Below are positions 26,124-35,615 of a stretch of 64,000 bases of DNA, in pieces. Within the stretch, counting starts at the first letter, position 1, and each line of letters begins with the position of its first letter. The position numbers were made by a program, and so were the translations under genes. Under the pieces are notes generated by a model. It was not told where the DNA came from and made no database searches. It saw nothing but the letters and a program-made list of their open reading frames with translations. The DNA is from Marinobacter azerbaijanicus (GTDB lineage Bacteria; Pseudomonadota; Gammaproteobacteria; Pseudomonadales; Oleiphilaceae): positions 62,001-126,000 of the forward strand of contig NZ_JASSVS010000009.1 of the NCBI RefSeq assembly GCF_030250645.1, read 5' to 3'.

Positions 26124-27203
26124 CTACATTGTGGTATCCGGCATTTGAGAGGCTAGTGCATACGCCAGTTGCTGCAGTTTATCTGCGCGCTCAAGGCCAT
26201 CCAGGAATCGCTGTGGAATGCCGGCAAGGCCCACTTGCGCGCCTACCAGTGCCCCGGCCAGCATGGCTCGTGACTGGTTCTGGCCACCGCCATTGATGGC
26301 GTGGAGTACGGCGCTTTCGAAATCATCGCTGAACCGCGCCGCCAGGTAATATGCGGCCGGTAACTGATGGTAGAAGGCGCAGGGCATGCCGTACAGATGT
26401 GAAACCTTCCAGGCGGGCTCGATGCGAATGGCCGGGTCCGTTGCGGTTGTCGCAATGTCAGAGGCGGCATGCAGTGCGTCACGAACAATGTGGCGTCTGG
26501 CCCTGAGGGGCATTTCCGGGTGATCCGGTGCTGGTTGGCGGGTGGTGACGGGCTCGAAAGCCATGGCACTCTCCGCCAGCCACTTCAGGGGTTGCTGCGA
26601 AATCCGTGCGTCCAGGGCGTCGCCCTGAATCAGCCGGGCCAGAATACAGCCGTAGCCAACGCCCATGGAAAGCATGGTTTCGCTGCTCTGGGTCAGCCCC
26701 GTGTTATCGGCGATGGCCTGGGACATCCGGGCAGGCTCGGAGGCATAGCGCACGGCAAGGGCTAGCGTGCGCTCCATGGCCTCGGTGGTGTCTGCGGCAC
26801 CGCCGATATCATGCCAGGGGCGTTTCTCAACGACCCGTCGTTTCCAGACGTGGCGGATGGACTCGCTGGTGTAGTGGCCAGGACCGCTGCGGGGTTTGCC
26901 ATCGAGCAGCGGGAAAAGGTCGTTATCCAGGCGCTGGCAGAAATCGGCTTCATCATAACCGTTGCTTTTATCCAGCGAGCGCAGCATCAGCTCCAGAATG
27001 AAACCGGCCTGGCTGTTCTGCCCGGCCTTCAGGCCATGGTGAAAACGCCCGGGTGCCGGTGTGGTGTAGTCGTCAATCCACTCACCGTAGGTGCGCCGCA
27101 GGTCATTCAGGTCGTAATACCAGTGTGGTCCGACACCCAGGGCTTCACCCACGAAAGCACCCATGATGGCGCCCATGGCGCGGTCTTGCAGGGTCATACT
27201 CAT
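26124..27203 (-). CDS. ADP-ribosylglycohydrolase (DraG/J1-crystallin-like) protein 3
   Basis: A 359-residue DraG-superfamily protein. The first motif is GAFVGEALGVGPHWYYDLND and the last is HAINGGGQNQSRAMLAGALVG: here both aspartates of the canonical GGDTDT are replaced (GGGQNQ), and the first motif has Glu where DraG has Asp. If it is an enzyme, its metal site must differ. It is convergent with the alpha/beta hydrolase, with no gap between the two genes. It is the most diverged of the three paralogues in this region. Confidence 0.82.
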   Translation of the reverse strand: MSMTLQDRAMGAIMGAFVGEALGVGPHWYYDLNDLRRTYGEWIDDYTTPAPGRFHHGLKAGQNSQAGFILELMLRSLDKSNGYDEADFCQRLDNDLFPLLDGKPRSGPGHYTSESIRHVWKRRVVEKRPWHDIGGAADTTEAMERTLALAVRYASEPARMSQAIADNTGLTQSSETMLSMGVGYGCILARLIQGDALDARISQQPLKWLAESAMAFEPVTTRQPAPDHPEMPLRARRHIVRDALHAASDIATTATDPAIRIEPAWKVSHLYGMPCAFYHQLPAAYYLAARFSDDFESAVLHAINGGGQNQSRAMLAGALVGAQVGLAGIPQRFLDGLERADKLQQLAYALASQMPDTTM

Positions 27204-27243
27204 GTTGGTTGATGCCTCTCTGCCTTCATCCGAGCGCGAGTAT

Positions 27244-28900
<1,657 letters not shown>

Positions 28901-28902
28901 AA

Positions 28903-29199
28903 TCACTCCCGCTCCACTTCCGCAGGCTTCATTGTTGAGGGATAGCCGGCATTGCCTGTGGCCTGGGTCAGCGCTTCCACAGACGTTTGTGTGTCGTCGA
29001 AGGTGACTACGGCTTCTCGTTCCGGGTAGCTCACGTCGGCTTGTGAAACTCCATCAACCTTGTTTAGAGCCACCTTGACGGTGATCGGGCAAGCAGCGCA
29101 ATTCATACCCGGTACTGAGAGTGTCACGGTTTGCATAGCAGCCAGGGCAGGCATGCTGAGCAGGGTGATGACCAATGTGAGGACAAAACGCATTTTCAT
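28903..29199 (-). CDS. merP: Periplasmic mercury-binding protein MerP
   Basis: A 98-residue exported protein with signal peptide MKMRFVLTLVITLLSMPALAA and one HMA domain bearing the GMNCAACPITV metal motif. It scavenges periplasmic Hg(II) and hands it to MerT or MerF. It ends two bases before the merF ATG and begins 13 bases after merT, so it belongs to the same transcript. Confidence 0.95.
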   Translation of the reverse strand: MKMRFVLTLVITLLSMPALAAMQTVTLSVPGMNCAACPITVKVALNKVDGVSQADVSYPEREAVVTFDDTQTSVEALTQATGNAGYPSTMKPAEVERE

Positions 29200-29212
29200 G
29201 GAAAATCTCCTG

Positions 29213-29563
29213 TCAGTAGAAAAGCGGAAGAGCAGAAGGGAACACCAGAGCGATCAGCACCAGTACTGATATTCCCCAGAACATTACCTTGTAGGTCTTT
29301 CGCACCTGGGGTACGGCACATATTTCTCCCGGCAGGCACTGTTCCACTGGCCGATAGATCCGGCGCCAGGCTAAGAACATGGCCAACAGAGCGAGGCCGA
29401 TAAAAGCCGGACGATAGGGTTCGAGAGCCGTGAGATTACCAATCCAGGCACCGGAAACCCCCAGCGTGATCAGTACCAGCGGTCCGAGGCAGCAGGCCGA
29501 GGCGAGAAGCGCCGCGACCCCGCCAGCAGCCAAGGGACCACGCCCTGATCTGGAATTCGACAT
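29213..29563 (-). CDS. merT: Mercury transporter MerT
   Basis: A 116-residue, three-helix inner-membrane protein of exactly the usual MerT length. The first helix carries the vicinal pair in ASACCLGPLVLITLG, and the cytoplasmic loop has the second cysteine pair in EQCLPGEICAV. The start at 29563 is preferred for length; an ATG six codons upstream (29581) is possible. It is the first gene after the MerR-controlled promoter. Having both MerT and MerF in one operon is somewhat redundant but known. Confidence 0.95.
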   Translation of the reverse strand: MSNSRSGRGPLAAGGVAALLASACCLGPLVLITLGVSGAWIGNLTALEPYRPAFIGLALLAMFLAWRRIYRPVEQCLPGEICAVPQVRKTYKVMFWGISVLVLIALVFPSALPLFY

Positions 29564-29600
29564 AACGCCCACACCTTTCATCACTTTGTTCGATCGGATA

Positions 29601-29631
29601 AGGTTACTTCCGTAGTCAGCTACGGAGTCAA
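29601..29631 (-). promoter_or_regulatory. MerR operator/promoter of merTPFA
   Basis: Read on the minus strand: -35 TTGACT (29631-29626), the 19-base spacer typical of MerR promoters, and -10 TAACCT (29606-29601). The spacer holds the palindrome CCGTAGctgaCTACGG, as in classical mer operators. Overlong spacing that MerR-Hg corrects by DNA untwisting is the family's established mechanism. Confidence 0.92.
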
Positions 29632-29636
29632 GGCAG

Positions 29637-30056
29637 ATGTCGGATAACAAAAATTCAATGACTATCGGGGGCCTGGCCAGGGCAGCCAACGTTCATATCG
29701 AGACGATCCGCTATTACCAGCGGCGAGGGTTATTACCGGAACCTCAACGTCCGCCGGGTGGTATCCGGCGCTATGGCGATGCCGATATCGACCGTTTAAC
29801 GTTCGTCAAAACGGCGCAGCAGTTGGGATTCAGTCTCGACGAGATCATCGATCTGCTCCGGCTTGACGATGGCACCCACTGCCAGGAGGCCAGCGCTCTG
29901 GCCGAGCACAAGTTGTGGGACGTGCGAGAAAAGATCTCCAGGCTGGAGAAAATCGAGAAGGTGCTGGGTGAAATGGTTGATCGATGCCACGCACACGCCG
30001 GTAATATCAGCTGCCCGCTGATTGCTTCCTTACATGAAGGGATCAGAGAGAACTAA
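29637..30056 (+). CDS. merR: Mercury-responsive regulator MerR
   Basis: A 139-residue MerR: N-terminal winged helix ([26 protein letters not shown]), dimerisation coiled coil ([24 protein letters not shown]), and the three Hg-binding cysteines in [15 protein letters not shown] and ISCPL. It is divergent from merTPFA with the operator between them, the standard arrangement. It probably also acts at the second MerR-type site at 30296-30326. Confidence 0.95.
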   Translation: MSDNKNSMTIGGLARAANVHIETIRYYQRRGLLPEPQRPPGGIRRYGDADIDRLTFVKTAQQLGFSLDEIIDLLRLDDGTHCQEASALAEHKLWDVREKISRLEKIEKVLGEMVDRCHAHAGNISCPLIASLHEGIREN

Positions 30057-30295
30057 TTCATCAGGAGTAGTGCTTAACAAACCATACAGAGCTGGAATTT
30101 CGCTCGGGGGTTAAGTCATTTTATCGATTTCATAACAAACTTCGGCTAGGAATTGAGTTGTTTCACCTTTCGAACGGTGGCATTGCAGATCGTAATCCCG
30201 GAACAGAGGTTGCGTTTATCTCCTTATCTTTTCCTTTGTGACAGGCGACCTAGGTTGCCCGGTGCCAAAGATTATTCAGATTGTAACGATGGGTA
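30057..30295. other. Intergenic stretch after merR
   Basis: About 240 bases between merR and the second MerR operator, part of a 314-base gene-free gap. It is more AT-rich than its surroundings and holds no ORF or hairpin that I can support. The GC drop and position between two mer units suggest a junction of once-separate segments, but no repeat or recombinase site is visible. Confidence 0.4.
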
Positions 30296-30326
30296 TTGAG
30301 TCCGTAGTCGGGTACGGAGCTAGCCT
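30296..30326 (+). promoter_or_regulatory. Second MerR-type operator/promoter
   Basis: -35 TTGAGT (30296-30301), a 19-base spacer containing CCGTAGtcgGGTACGG, and -10 TAGCCT (30321-30326). Geometry and palindrome match the merTPFA promoter, on the other strand and 45 bases before the HMA-domain gene. This puts three additional genes under probable MerR control. Confidence 0.8.
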
Positions 30327-30370
30327 TGGGTGGTGATCCAGACCGACACGATTCCAACGAGGACATCGTC

Positions 30371-30688
30371 ATGATCAAGAAACTTTCCCTGCTTCTGTCG
30401 GCCCTGATATTCAGCGTCGCCGTGCTGGCCGTCGACAATCACTACGTATTGGGCGTGGACGGTCTTGCCTGTCCGTTCTGCGCCTATGGCATTGAGAAAC
30501 GTCTGAACAAGATCGAGGGGGTTACTGACGTGCAGGTCGACGTGGGCGAAAGCGTGGTCCATGTGAGCATGCGGGAAGGTAAAACACTCACCGAGGACAG
30601 GGCAAGTCAGGCGGTTGACGAGGCTGGTTTCACGTTGCGCTCCTTCTCAGAGGCCGAGGGTGAAACAGGGGGCAATGATGCGCAGTAA
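30371..30688 (+). CDS. Periplasmic HMA-domain metal-binding protein (MerP-like)
   Basis: A 105-residue exported protein with a signal peptide (MIKKLSLLLSALIFSVAVLA) and a heavy-metal-associated fold whose metal loop is GLACPFCAYGI, a CxxC variant distinct from MerP's GMNCAAC. A GAGGAC ribosome binding site precedes the ATG at 30371. It is probably induced by mercury through the MerR-type promoter 45 bases upstream. It may be a second periplasmic Hg(II) scavenger or a chaperone for the following outer-membrane protein. It overlaps the next gene by 14 bases. Confidence 0.85.
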   Translation: MIKKLSLLLSALIFSVAVLAVDNHYVLGVDGLACPFCAYGIEKRLNKIEGVTDVQVDVGESVVHVSMREGKTLTEDRASQAVDEAGFTLRSFSEAEGETGGNDAQ

Positions 30689-31595
30689 CCGCCCCTTAGC
30701 TGGTGTGTCAGTGCTGATTGGTGCCCTGCTACTGACTGGCGTGTCTTGGGTGCAAGCTGCCCCCAATACCTTCAACACCGCCCTGCCGGTAGCCGAAGGG
30801 CAATACCTCTGGCGCGAGCAGCTGGTGTTGCGTGAACGCTCGGACAACGGGCCTATGGATCGCGAGGTCTCGGTGCAAGCGCTGGGCAGCGTGCTGGGTT
30901 ATGGCGTTACTTCCAGGTTCGCCGTGTTTGGCATGGTCCCCTACTTCTTCAATAAAGAGCTGGACGTCACCACGCCCATGGGCAGGATCGAGCGTGACAC
31001 CAGCGGTTTTGGCGATGTTTCACTGTTCGGTCGCTACACACTCTACAAGAAGGATGAGACGGGCAACACTTTTCGCGTGGCACCGGTGTTCGGGCTTACA
31101 GCTCCCACTGGCGACGATAGCGACAGCGATCGTTTCGGCGAACTGCCAAGACCTCTGCAGGCCGGAGACGGCGCCTGGGACGGTTTCGCTGGCGTGGTCA
31201 CCACCTATCAGACCCTCCAGTACCAGGTGGAAGGGCAGTTGCTCTATCGCGAAAACGGGCGCCATGACGGTTTCGCGCGGGGGGACGAGACCCGCTTCGA
31301 CGCTTCACTACAATACCGGATCTGGCCGCGAAGCATGAAGGGTATGCCTGGCACGCCGGCCTTCGTCTACGCCCTGCTGGAATCCAATGTCATCCATCGG
31401 GAACGCGACGAGACGGGCAGTGGCACCGATGCCGATTCCGGCGGTGGCCAGTGGTTGCTGGCGCCGGGACTGCAATACGTCAGCCGAAGCTGGATCGTCG
31501 AAGGCACGGTACAGTTGCCTGTGGCCGAACACCCCAATGGCGACGCCATCGAAGACGATTACATTGTGCGCGTCGGCTTTCGCCGTAATTTCTAG
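30675..31595 (+). CDS. Outer-membrane beta-barrel protein of a mercury-linked operon
   Basis: A 306-residue exported protein (signal peptide to about SWVQAA) built of alternating amphipathic strands and ending in an aromatic residue (VGFRRNF), typical of outer-membrane barrels of the transporter/MetA-like group. It has GVTSRFAVFGMVPYFF, DVSLFGRYTLYKKDE and FALTAPTG-like strands seen in such proteins. It overlaps the HMA gene by 14 bases and follows a MerR-type promoter, so a role in mercury or organomercurial movement across the outer membrane is inferred. No specific substrate can be read. Confidence 0.75.
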   Translation: MMRSNRPLAGVSVLIGALLLTGVSWVQAAPNTFNTALPVAEGQYLWREQLVLRERSDNGPMDREVSVQALGSVLGYGVTSRFAVFGMVPYFFNKELDVTTPMGRIERDTSGFGDVSLFGRYTLYKKDETGNTFRVAPVFGLTAPTGDDSDSDRFGELPRPLQAGDGAWDGFAGVVTTYQTLQYQVEGQLLYRENGRHDGFARGDETRFDASLQYRIWPRSMKGMPGTPAFVYALLESNVIHRERDETGSGTDADSGGGQWLLAPGLQYVSRSWIVEGTVQLPVAEHPNGDAIEDDYIVRVGFRRNF

Positions 31596-31609
31596 TTTCG
31601 GGGCAGATC

Positions 31610-32584
31610 ATGAAAGCAATCGGTAAATGGCTGGTTCACGCCGCTCTTACTCTTGCGGCCATGCTGGCATTACTTGCCTGGGTGGGCGGGGCCATTAATT
31701 GGAACCAGGAGCCGCCGTATTCCCTGGTCCACAGCTGGGGTGAAAAAGGCAACGGCGCGGGGCAGTTTAACGATCCCACCGGCATTGCCGTAACGAACAC
31801 CGAAGTCTTCGTATCCGATGCCCGTAATGGGCGAATCCAGGTTTTTGATCACGAAGGGCGGTACAAATGGGAATTCGGCACCACCGGCGATGGCATCGGC
31901 GAGCTCGGGCGACCGATGAATCTGACAATCCACGACGAAAAGCTCTACGTTCCCGAATACATGAACGACCGCATTCAGGTATTCAGCCTCGCGGGCAAGT
32001 CTCTTGCATTAATCGGCGGCCCCGGTGAGGAACCGGGACAGTTCAATGCACCGGGCGGTGTTGCCCTCGCCGATGATGGCGACCTGTTCGTGGCTGACTT
32101 TTACAATCACCGTGTGCAGCACTTGCGGGCGGATGGTGCCTTCGTCAAACAATGGGGAACCACCGGGGAGACGGGAAAGGGCGCCGGGGAATTTACCTAC
32201 CCTACTGATGTAACGTTTGCCGGTGACGGAACTCTCTATGTGGCAGATGGCTATGGAAATCGTGTCCAGGCTTTCGATGCCGGGGGCGATTTCCTGCACA
32301 AGTGGGGAGGGCCGTTTGCCCTGGGCCTCTACGGGCCGTTCAAGGGCTGGCTCACTACCGCGACGTCCGTTGCGGTTGGCCCCGAAGGCAATGTCTTTGT
32401 GGCTGATTTTTATAACGATCGTATACAGAAGTTCGCGGCGGATGGGGGCTACCTCACCGCTTTCGGCAGCAAGCCGGAAAACCCCGGCCACACGGCCATG
32501 GCCGTCGCCATTGGCAGTGACGGAACCGTGTGGAGCGTGAACTTTGCCGATAATCGGGTCGAGAAGTGGCAACCCGTGAAGTAA
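31610..32584 (+). CDS. NHL-repeat beta-propeller protein
   Basis: A 324-residue membrane-anchored or exported protein: N-terminal hydrophobic helix (about 10-28), then about six NHL repeats, recognisable by the recurrent pattern F-x-P-x-GIAV ... VFVSDARNGRIQVFD, LYVPEYMNDRIQVF, LFVADFYNHRVQHL, LYVADGYGNRVQAF and VFVADFYNDRIQKF. NHL propellers bind proteins or small ligands. It is the third gene after the MerR-type promoter, 14 bases after the barrel gene, so probably part of a mercury response. A 61-base piece of a related gene lies at 34051-34111. Confidence 0.88.
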   Translation: MKAIGKWLVHAALTLAAMLALLAWVGGAINWNQEPPYSLVHSWGEKGNGAGQFNDPTGIAVTNTEVFVSDARNGRIQVFDHEGRYKWEFGTTGDGIGELGRPMNLTIHDEKLYVPEYMNDRIQVFSLAGKSLALIGGPGEEPGQFNAPGGVALADDGDLFVADFYNHRVQHLRADGAFVKQWGTTGETGKGAGEFTYPTDVTFAGDGTLYVADGYGNRVQAFDAGGDFLHKWGGPFALGLYGPFKGWLTTATSVAVGPEGNVFVADFYNDRIQKFAADGGYLTAFGSKPENPGHTAMAVAIGSDGTVWSVNFADNRVEKWQPVK

Positions 32585-32610
32585 GTCGGCAAAAGCGGCA
32601 TGCCCTGGTG

Positions 32611-33945
32611 CTAGCCGATCTCCAGCTCTGACCGTGTCGACTGCTTGGAAGATGCAAAGGCGGAGCCGACCAGATAGGCAACGGTCAATGGGCACAGTCG
32701 CCCCACGAACATCAGAACCATGATGATTGCCTGACCGGCGCCGGATAGCTCGGCGGTCAGCCCGCGGGTCAGTCCGACCGTGCCGATTGCGGAGGTGGCT
32801 TCAAAGGCTACGGCCAGCAGTCCGGCATCCTCGGTCATGGACAGGGCAAGAGTACCCATAAAGATCCCGGTAACCGCCATCACCGCTACCGCCAGAGCCT
32901 TGAGCAGAGTGGTGGTCGACACCGGCTGTGAAAACAGCGTGAGGGTCCGCCGCTGGCGAAGGTAGGCCCAGGTTGCGGCCAAAAGGACAAACAGTGTGGC
33001 CATCTTGATACCACTGCCGGTACCGTTGGCACCGGCTCCGATAAACATCAGGAACATCAGTACCAGCGCAGTGGCCTGAGTGACGCTGCCAATGTCGACA
33101 CTGTTGAACCCTGCTGTCCGCGGTGTCGTGGCCTGCAGCCAGGCCGCCCAGAGCTGGTCAGAAAGATTCGGTAGCGCACCCAGGGTAGCGGGGTTATCCG
33201 ACTCCAGCTGGAAAATCATCAAGGTGCCCACAATGCTTAATATCCCGGTACCCAGAAGCACCACCTTGACGTTGATGTTCAGAGAGCGGGTACGCGGGTA
33301 GTCCAGCAACCCCACGATCACGATGAACCCCGCTCCGCCAATCAGGTAGAGGCTGGAAATCACCGCATTGATCACTGGATGGGCGGCGTAGCCCATGAGG
33401 CTGTCGGGGGACAAGGTAAAGCCGGCATTATTGAAGGCCGAAACACTGTGGAACAGGGACCACCAAAGCCCCTGCAGCCAGCCATATTCCGGAATCCACA
33501 CCAGCGCCAGAGGAACCAGTGCGATGCCCTCCACGATCAGGGCCAGCCCGACCACCTCTTTGGCCGTCCGTTTCAGGTCGCGGGGATGGGTTTCATTATA
33601 GCCACCGCTGGCGACCAGCTGTTGCCTTCCACGGATGCGCCCGCCTAACGCCAGCAGTGCCAACACAGCGAAGGTCATCAGCCCAAGGCCACCTGCCTGA
33701 ATCAAAAGCAGAATGATCAACTGGCCCCAGAAACTGAAAGTGGTGCCGATCTCGGTTACCACCAGTCCAGTGACGGTTACGGCCGAGGCAGAGGTAAACA
33801 GGGCATCACCCCAAGACAGAGCACCATTCAACGAAAACGGCAGCTTAAGCAGGCCGGCTCCCACCAGGATCAAGACCATGAACCCCGCAGCCAGCAGGAA
33901 AGGTGGGTTGATGGGCCAGGCGCGAAGGTGTTTTCCTTGTTCCAT
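32611..33945 (-). CDS. TrkH/KtrB-family potassium uptake channel subunit
   Basis: A 444-residue membrane protein of the Trk/Ktr superfamily. The four selectivity-filter loops appear in order: SAVTVTGLVV, FNNAGFTLS, TPRTAGFNSV and AIGTVGLTRG. KtrB-size rather than TrkH-size. It needs a cytoplasmic RCK partner (KtrA/TrkA), which is not in the window. It is convergent with the NHL gene, 26 bases away. There is no obvious functional link to the mercury genes; it may be the chromosomal flank of the mer segment. Confidence 0.9.
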   Translation of the reverse strand: MEQGKHLRAWPINPPFLLAAGFMVLILVGAGLLKLPFSLNGALSWGDALFTSASAVTVTGLVVTEIGTTFSFWGQLIILLLIQAGGLGLMTFAVLALLALGGRIRGRQQLVASGGYNETHPRDLKRTAKEVVGLALIVEGIALVPLALVWIPEYGWLQGLWWSLFHSVSAFNNAGFTLSPDSLMGYAAHPVINAVISSLYLIGGAGFIVIVGLLDYPRTRSLNINVKVVLLGTGILSIVGTLMIFQLESDNPATLGALPNLSDQLWAAWLQATTPRTAGFNSVDIGSVTQATALVLMFLMFIGAGANGTGSGIKMATLFVLLAATWAYLRQRRTLTLFSQPVSTTTLLKALAVAVMAVTGIFMGTLALSMTEDAGLLAVAFEATSAIGTVGLTRGLTAELSGAGQAIIMVLMFVGRLCPLTVAYLVGSAFASSKQSTRSELEIG

Positions 33946-34050
33946 GATTCTCCCTCCTGGGTCGCCTGGTAGCTGGAATCCGGTAGTTGCTGTTGCTCAG
34001 GCAACAGACCCCCGAGAAACAGGAATGTTACGGAAGCTGGATCCACCCCG

Positions 34051-34111
34051 GGCGTCGGGGAATTTACTTACATCGCTGATGTAACATTTACAGAGGACGG
34101 AACTCTCTATG
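34051..34111 (+). pseudogene. Remnant of an NHL-repeat gene
   Basis: These 61 bases match 32180-32240 inside the NHL gene at about 82 percent (50 of 61 by eye) without gaps and encode the equivalent repeat segment (GVGEFTY...DGTLYE). Homology stops abruptly on both sides. This looks like the leftover of a second, diverged NHL gene, removed by deletion or rearrangement near the mer segment. Confidence 0.65.
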
Positions 34112-34172
34112 AGTACCACCATGATGTCGAAGAAAGACATTTCACTTACGCAGGAGATTGAGGAGAGTCACC

Positions 34173-34604
34173 ATGGGTAAAACCTATCAATCAGTTGTGG
34201 TTAATGCGCCCGTTGATACGGTCTGGGCAAAGCTCCGAGACTTTCACGACATGAGCTGGGCGCCGGAAGTGGTAACCAGGGTTGATGCTGTCGGGGACAA
34301 GCCCGGCGACCAGCCGGGTGCCAAAAGAGTGCTGAACGAGGCGTTTCACGAAACCCTGCATACGCTCGACGACGACAACCGGGAGCTCACCTACAGCATC
34401 GACGAAGGTCCTTCTCCGGTTTCCTCAAATGAAGTCAGCAGCTACGAGGGACATGTCGTGGTGCGCCCGGTAACGGAAGGCGACGGCGGCACCTTTGTGG
34501 AATGGTATTCACACTGGAAGGGCAATGACGAGTCCGCCGCTGAATTCTGTCACGGCATTTATGCCGGACTGCTGGGTCAGCTCAAGAAAACGCTGGAGCA
34601 TTAA
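34173..34604 (+). CDS. SRPBCC (START-like) family protein
   Basis: A 143-residue soluble protein with the SRPBCC/polyketide-cyclase fold: N-terminal strand SVVVNAPVDTVWAKLRDFHDMSWAP, a central GAKRVLNEAF, and C-terminal helix CHGIYAGLLGQLKKTLEH. Members bind hydrophobic ligands in a deep pocket. The start at 34173 has GAGGAG seven bases upstream. Its stop is 93 bases before the second YeeE gene, which has its own ECF-type promoter. Ligand unknown. Confidence 0.87.
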   Translation: MGKTYQSVVVNAPVDTVWAKLRDFHDMSWAPEVVTRVDAVGDKPGDQPGAKRVLNEAFHETLHTLDDDNRELTYSIDEGPSPVSSNEVSSYEGHVVVRPVTEGDGGTFVEWYSHWKGNDESAAEFCHGIYAGLLGQLKKTLEH

Positions 34605-34640
34605 GCAATTAAGCAGCTGCTGAGTTGTGCAGTTCTCTCC

Positions 34641-34666
34641 GGTAACAATTGCCCTGTTTGTGTGTC
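34641..34666 (+). promoter_or_regulatory. ECF-type promoter of the second YeeE gene
   Basis: GGTAAC at 34641-34646, a 15-base spacer and GTGTC at 34662-34666, 31 bases before the ATG. It differs from the group consensus only in the first base of the -35 element. Confidence 0.65.
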
Positions 34667-34697
34667 CTGACCATCAGGATACGGAGGCAGGGTACTC

Positions 34698-35615
34698 ATG
34701 TTTTCAGTTGTAATCGCATTGACCATTGCCGCGGTGATTGGTTACACCGCCCAGGTAACCGGCCTCTGTATGGTCCGCGGTGTCAGCGACTGGATCAAGG
34801 GTCGGCGTTTGCGCCTGACGGCGATTCTCATGGCCGGGTTCTGGATCTATCTGTTCACCCCCCTGATCGACTATAACGACTATTCCTTCCTGGCGGTCTA
34901 CCCGTTTCACTGGTCTATTCCCCTGGGTGGTTTCGTGTTCGGGGTTGGGGCGGCGGTCAATGGTGCCTGTTCCATTTCCACGGCTACGCGTCTTTCCAGC
35001 GGAGATCTGCGCATGGTGTTAACCATGCTGGGCTGGCTGGCCGGATGGGTATTGCTGATCATTGCAGACGTGGAGCCGGACCTGCGAAGAACGAGCTACC
35101 AGCTCGGGCTTCTGCCCTGGTTTGCCATGGGCGCCCTGGTGCTGGCGTCGATACTGGTTTACTGGAAGTTTCACTACCGCTGGCGTATGTGGAGCGGCAT
35201 CATGCTGGTGGGGATTTTTGCCGGCGCCCTCTTCCTGTATGAACCGGCCTGGTCACCCAGCGATTTCGTGCGAGATGCGGGGCTGAATCTGATGACTGGC
35301 GCCTCATCAACTCCTTCGCTTTCCCGGGCACTGATTCTGGTCGCCATGTTGCTGGGCATGACAGTCGGTGCCTGGCGTTTCGGGCGTTTCCGCTGGGTGT
35401 TGCCAGCTGCTGGCGAAACCGGCAAACACCTTGGCAGTGGGCTCTTGATGGGCATCGGATCAGCGCTTGCGCTGGGGGGCAATGATTTCCAGTTGTTGCT
35501 GGCACTGCCCGCACTGTCCCCCGCCAGCCTCTCCGCTCTTGCGGGTATGCTGGCGGGGATCTGGCTTGGTGTCTGGCTAACCCTGCACCGGCCGAAGCGT
35601 CGCTTCACTCCCTGA
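34698..35615 (+). CDS. YeeE/YedE-family sulfur transporter (second copy)
   Basis: A 305-residue polytopic membrane protein of the YeeE/YedE group. The first signature reads GGFVFGVGAAVNGACSISTATRLSSGD (Cys about residue 95) and an early TGLCMVRGVSDW carries another conserved Cys. The second signature is degenerate: GSALALGGNDFQLLLALP has lost the usual GCN cysteine. It may transport a different sulfur species from the copy at 15354-16568. The ATG has an AGGG ribosome binding site. It overlaps the convergent sterol-desaturase-like gene by 11 bases. Confidence 0.82.
   Translation: MFSVVIALTIAAVIGYTAQVTGLCMVRGVSDWIKGRRLRLTAILMAGFWIYLFTPLIDYNDYSFLAVYPFHWSIPLGGFVFGVGAAVNGACSISTATRLSSGDLRMVLTMLGWLAGWVLLIIADVEPDLRRTSYQLGLLPWFAMGALVLASILVYWKFHYRWRMWSGIMLVGIFAGALFLYEPAWSPSDFVRDAGLNLMTGASSTPSLSRALILVAMLLGMTVGAWRFGRFRWVLPAAGETGKHLGSGLLMGIGSALALGGNDFQLLLALPALSPASLSALAGMLAGIWLGVWLTLHRPKRRFTP

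Noticed and set aside
19170-27203. Reading the DraG-like genes as part of a toxin-antitoxin or dinitrogenase-control system
   Set aside because: No ADP-ribosyltransferase, nitrogenase or toxin gene is present, and the GGDTDT motif typical of such hydrolases is altered in all three copies.
34109-34179. A 23-codon reading frame overlapping the start of the SRPBCC gene
   Set aside because: It begins inside the NHL remnant and lacks its own ribosome binding site; most likely chance.
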